DNA from: Nannochloropsis oceanica
Lineage: Eukaryota; Sar; Eustigmatophyceae; Eustigmatales; Monodopsidaceae
Direction: 5' to 3'
Assembly (NCBI GenBank): GCA_004519485.1
Contig: CP038117.1
Location: forward strand, 682,001-746,000
DNA: 64,000 bases
The notes below the pieces were generated by a model. It worked only from the letters and a program-made list of their open reading frames with translations, was not told the origin of the DNA and did not search any database. Below are positions 59,880-64,000 of the stretch, in pieces. Made by a program: the position numbers and the translations under genes. How positions within the stretch are numbered: the stretch's first letter is position 1; every line of letters starts with the position of its first letter.

Positions 59880-61136
59880 CAGGCGGCGATTTCAAAGGGA
59901 AACGATAGGAGGAAAGGGACCGGAGGACCGCGAAAGGATGAGGAGAAGAAAGGGTAGCTTCCGGTAGTCACTTGCGTGGATGTGCATTGAAGACCATGTA
60001 AAAGACGCATTCAAAGACACTGTAGAGTAGCCAGGGTATTATGGTGGACAAGGGAGGGCGGCTAGAAGGGATGGGGCGCGTACACGGTCAACTCAACAAC
60101 GAGCACTCCGTAAACTTCCAACGCACGAGTTTGTTTCCTTTCTCTATGGTTTGATTAGATTGTCTTGCTCGTTTTGTCTCTTCCGCACGACCGCCGCCAA
60201 CTGCGTATCCCACTTGCTCAATCGTGCTCCCGGAATGTAAAGTGTCAATCAAGGGAGGCGATCTGATAAACCTGGTTTCACAAGCCTTGCTCGGGTTGAA
60301 AGCGCGGTGGGGAGGGAGGGAGCCGGGAGGTCATGATAGGGTGTACAATGTGAAATTGCGGTCGTCGTGTATTGACCAAAAGATGTGAGAAGCCGGGAGA
60401 AGAACCAGTACGGGGACTGCGGATGATGTCATTGTGTTGTCACTCGTCCTCAAGCCCAGCAGCAAGACCTGGTTTTGTGTGTGTTGGAGCAACATGGCAC
60501 GTAAAGTCAGTCAACACCGCCGCAACCGACGACCGTCGTGACGTGTGAGGAGTTGACACGGGGTTCCACACCAGTCTTGCTTGTGTCCCGTGCCCGAGTC
60601 TTGAGTGTGGCACCACAAGCACTCAATACTTCCACCGCCACCCTCACATACAGGTCCGTCACACGCCCTGTGTATTGTACCGGCGTCGGTGGCTGGCTCG
60701 TGGTGGTGGATGTTGCTCGCTCCAATGATGGCATGCCATAAGTTACCATCGAGCCAGGCCTCCTCCACGTCCCTCCTGTGTCTTTGGTGTTGCCCTTTGG
60801 CACGCCATGGGATGGCCGTGTGGCCACCATATCGTGGCCAGGCGTGCGCGGGAAATGACGAAGTGTAATGCCGAGGCGGCCGTGATCTCAAATGCTTTGT
60901 GGAAACCGACCTCTCACACTCATTCGCCGTCCCTCCCCACAAGAAGACGCACTGGTTGGTTGCTGCTTTGGTCAACCACAGCCATCAGAGAGAGCCACAT
61001 GAGCATGCCTTGGAGGTCCGCCACGAAGGGTGGAGCCATGGCATGGCGAGGGGGCGCGTTTCCCGGTCCAGGTAGGGTCTTGTGAGGGTTTGATATTAGG
61101 GTTGTAGGCGGAAGGAGTGGGGGAACTGCCCGTGGC

Positions 61137-61730
61137 TTGTTTGATGACAGATTGTGCGGATGTCTGTCTTGTTTGAGAGTGAGTCTTTGTTGTGCGGGCA
61201 AGGGGCCGCGCCAAGGTGTTCACGCACAAGCACATTCATACTCGCCAACAGGGAAGGGACGCGCGCTGCGGGGGGCATTCCTGTCGACAACGCACACGGG
61301 TACTGGGAATGCAGGAGGCTCTGGAAGCATGCGGTTGCTCCGAGGTTCCTTTGATATCAACGCATTGGCAGCTACTGTAGGTGTGACGATAGCGGTTATC
61401 ACCTCTACCGCTGTGGCCGTTCATCATTACGACGAGAACATGTCGGCACTCAAACTGAAAGCAGAGGTCGCGCGGATGCAGGACATGGCGGCGAAGGAGG
61501 TCGCTCAAGCGAAAGCAGACGTCACTCAAGCGAAAGCAGAGGTCGCGCGGGTCAAGGGCGAGCGGGAGTTGGCAGAACAAATGTGGAAGAATGAGGTGGA
61601 GCGCCACAAACGAGATGTACAACTTGCATATACACAAGATTACACGCCTTATCAGGCGGCGATTTCAAAGGGAAACGATAGGAGGAAAGGGACCGGAGGA
61701 CCGCAAAAGGATGAGGAGAAGAAAGGGTAG
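61137..61730 (+). CDS. Array gene copy 3: coiled-coil protein, 197 aa
   Basis: Intact copy with the shortest minisatellite (61455-61550, 66 nt less than copy 1). Membrane segment and C-terminal end are unchanged apart from Arg/Lys and Arg/Gln exchanges in the tail (RRKGTGGPQKDEEKKG). Internal start at 61329. Confidence 0.62.
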   Translation: MFDDRLCGCLSCLRVSLCCAGKGPRQGVHAQAHSYSPTGKGRALRGAFLSTTHTGTGNAGGSGSMRLLRGSFDINALAATVGVTIAVITSTAVAVHHYDENMSALKLKAEVARMQDMAAKEVAQAKADVTQAKAEVARVKGERELAEQMWKNEVERHKRDVQLAYTQDYTPYQAAISKGNDRRKGTGGPQKDEEKKG

Positions 61731-62910
61731 CTTCCGGTAGTCACTTGCGTGGATGTGCATTGAAGACCATGTAAAAGACGCATTCAAAGACACTGTAGAG
61801 TAGCCAGGGTAATATGGTGGACAAGGGAGGGCGGCTAGAAGGGATGGGGCGCGTACACGGTCAACTCAACAACGAGCACTCCGTAAACTTCCAACGCGCG
61901 AGTTTGTTTCCTTTCTCTGTGGTTTGATTAGATTGTCTTGCTTGTTTTGTCTCTTCCGCACGACCGCCGCCAACTGCGTATCCCACTTGCTCAATCGTGC
62001 TCCCGGAATGTAAAGTGTCAATCAAGGGAGGCGATCTGATAAACTTGGTTTCACAAGCCTTGCTCGGGTTGAAAGCGCGGTGGGGAGGGAGGGAGACGGG
62101 AGGTCATGATAGGGTGTACAATGTGAAATTGCGGTCGTCGTGTGTTGACCAAAAGATGTGAGAAGCCGGGAGAAGAACCAGTACGGGGGCTGCGGATGAT
62201 GTCATTGTGTTGTCACTCGTCCTCAAGCCCAGCAGCAGGACCTGGTTTTGTGTGTGCTGGAGCAACATGGCACGTAAAGTCAGTCAACACCGCCGCAACC
62301 GACGACCGTCGTGACGTGTGAGGAGTTGACACGGGGTTCCACACCAGTCTTGCTTGTGTCCCGTGCCCGAGTCTTGAGTGTGGCACCACAAGCACTCAAT
62401 ACTTCCACCGCCACCCTCACATACAGGTCCGTCACGTCGCCCTGTGTATTGTACCGGCGTCGGTGGCTGGCTCGTGGTGGTGGATGTTGCTCGCTCCATT
62501 GATGGCATGCCATAAGTTACCATCGAGCCAGGCCTCCTCCACGTCCCTCCTGTGTCTTTGGTGTTGCCCTTTGGCACGCCATGGGATGGCCGTGTGGCCA
62601 CCATATCGTGGCCAGGCGTGCGCGGGAAATGACGAAGTGTAATGCCGAGGCGGCCGTGATCTCAAATGCTTTGTGGAAACCGACCTCTCACACTCATTCG
62701 CCGTCCCTCCCCACAAGAAGACGCACTGGTTGGTTGCTGCTTTGGTCAACCACAGCCATCAGAGAGAGCCACATGAGCATGCCTTGGAGGTCCGCCACGA
62801 AGGCTGGAGCCATGGCATGGCGAGGGGGCGCGTTTCCCGGTCCAGGTAGGGTCTTGTGAGGGTTTGATGTTAGGGTTGTAGGCGGAAGGAGTGGGGGAAC
62901 TGCCCGTGGC

Positions 62911-63525
62911 TTGTTTGATGACAGATTGTGCGGATGTCTGTCTTGTTTGAGAGTGAGTCTTTGTTGTGCGGGCAAGGGGCCGCGCCAAGGTGTTCACGCA
63001 CAAGCACATTCATACTCGCCAACAGGGAAGGGACGCGCGCTGCGGGGGGCATTCCTGTCGACAACGCACACGGGTACTGGGAATACAGGAGGCTCTGGAA
63101 GCATGCGGTTGCTCCGAGGTTCCTTTGATATCAACGCATTGGCAGCTACTGTAGGTGTGACGATAGCGGTTATCACCTCTACCGCTGTGGCCGTCCATCA
63201 TTACGATGAGAACATGTCGGCGCTCAAACTGAAAGCAGCGGTCGCTCAAGCGAAAGCAGAAGTCGCGCAGATGCAGGACATGGCGGCGAAGGAGGTCGCC
63301 CATGCGAAAGCAAAAATCACTCAAGCGAAAGCAGAGGTCGCGCGGGTCAAGGGCGAGCGGGAGTTGGCAGAACAAATGTGGAAGAATGAGGTGGAGCGTC
63401 ACAAACGAGATGTACAACTTGCATATACACAAGATTACACGCCTTATCAGGCGGCGATTTCAAAGGGAAACGATAGGAGGACAGGGACCGGAGGACCGCG
63501 AAAGGATGAGGAGAGGAAAGGGTAG
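62911..63525 (+). CDS. Array gene copy 4: coiled-coil protein, 204 aa
   Basis: Intact copy; minisatellite 63229-63345 is 45 nt shorter than in copy 1 and has the most diverged repeats (KAAVAQAKAEVAQMQ, then AHAKAKITQ). Internal start at 63103. A fifth unit begins at 63638 but its ORF lies beyond the window. Confidence 0.62.
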   Translation: MFDDRLCGCLSCLRVSLCCAGKGPRQGVHAQAHSYSPTGKGRALRGAFLSTTHTGTGNTGGSGSMRLLRGSFDINALAATVGVTIAVITSTAVAVHHYDENMSALKLKAAVAQAKAEVAQMQDMAAKEVAHAKAKITQAKAEVARVKGERELAEQMWKNEVERHKRDVQLAYTQDYTPYQAAISKGNDRRTGTGGPRKDEERKG

Positions 63526-64000
63526 CTTCCGGTAGTCACTTGCGTGGATGTGCATTGAAGACCATGTAAAAGACGCATTTACAGACACTGTAGAGTAGCC
63601 AGGGTAATATGGTGGACAAGGGAGGATGGCTGGAGGGGATGGGGTGCGTACACGGTCAACTCAACAACGAGCACTCCGTAAACTTCCAACGCGCGAGTTT
63701 GTTTCCTTTCTCTGTGGTTTGATTAGATTGTCTTGCTTGTTTTGTCTCTTCCGCACGACCGCCGCCAACTGCGTATCCCACTTGCTCAATCGTGCTCCCG
63801 GAATGTAAAGTGTCAATCAAGGGAGGCGATCTGATAAACTTGGTTTCACAAGCCTTGCTCGGGTTGAAAGCGCGGTGGGGAGGGAGGGAGACGGGAGGTC
63901 ATGATAGGGTGTACAATGTGAAATTGCGGTCGTCGTGTGTTGACCAAAAGATGTGAGAAGCCGGGAGAAGAACCAGTACGGGGGCTGCGGATGATGTCAT

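Larger units (their letters stand above)
56415..64000. repeat. Tandem array of ~1.8 kb units, at least 4 full copies plus a partial
   Basis: The landmark GATGG.GC.CGTACACGG recurs at 56415, 58255, 60070, 61843 and 63638, giving units of 1840, 1815, 1773 and 1795 bp. Units are near-identical by eye over their whole length; differences are scattered substitutions, a few 1-5 nt indels, and a coding minisatellite that accounts for most of the length change. The array starts abruptly in unique sequence and leaves the window on the right. Each unit carries one plus-strand ORF in its last third. Not rDNA: no rRNA or tRNA sequence recognised. Such homogeneity implies recent amplification or ongoing unequal exchange. 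Confidence 0.95.

Noticed and set aside
56415-64000. Array read as rDNA, satellite or telomeric repeat
   Set aside because: No rRNA, 5S or telomeric motif; the unit has a conserved open frame with in-frame length change, which plain satellites lack.

Overview
This is nuclear DNA from a eukaryote, most likely a photosynthetic stramenopile (ochrophyte alga). Genes carry short GT-AG introns (about 100-320 bp), intergenic spaces are small, and genes alternate between strands in head-to-head and tail-to-tail pairs. The cyclophilin at 50738-52417 starts with a signal peptide ending in Ala-Phe (the heterokont ASAF-type plastid signature), followed by a twin-arginine thylakoid signal. A plastid-type RelA/SpoT protein carries a light-harvesting-like tail. 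Gene density of about one per 2.5-3 kb and the GA/CT-rich low-complexity tracts would suit a eustigmatophyte such as Nannochloropsis, but I cannot fix the genus. A DM10 (ciliary-type) protein suggests a flagellate stage or ancestry.

Layout. 1-9 kb: 3' end of an unrecognised gene, a possible COP9-subunit-9-like exon, the cytochrome oxidase assembly factor CMC2, and a type III beta phosphatidylinositol 4-kinase. 9-23 kb: mitochondrial ribosomal protein bL34, riboflavin kinase, an organelle-targeted LON-domain protein, a large conserved-looking unknown, a small membrane protein, a peroxisomal/mitochondrial-type solute carrier, and a PPPDE (DeSI-like) peptidase. 24-37 kb: SMC5, a very large PH-domain sterol glucosyltransferase, and a BTB-Kelch protein. 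37-47 kb: a secreted ML-domain/cathepsin B fusion, a RelA/SpoT homologue fused to an LHC-like domain, and a class IV aminotransferase. 47-50 kb: gene-poor, with a decayed TnpB/Fanzor-like nuclease whose stop codon lies in a perfect hairpin. 50-56 kb: thylakoid lumen cyclophilin, a PITH-domain protein, and a DM10 protein. 56.4-64 kb: a tandem array of ~1.8 kb units running off the right edge, each with a short membrane-anchored coiled-coil ORF.

The genes are not an operon or pathway cluster; they are a normal mix of housekeeping functions (plastid regulation and lumen folding, mitochondrial translation and COX assembly, lipid signalling and sterol glycosylation, genome maintenance, ubiquitin adaptors). 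The most notable items are the RSH-LHC fusion, the ML-cathepsin B fusion, the tandem coiled-coil array and the Fanzor-like remnant. Exon models were built by hand from splice consensus and reading-frame continuity; all identities are by recognition of family motifs, with no database search.
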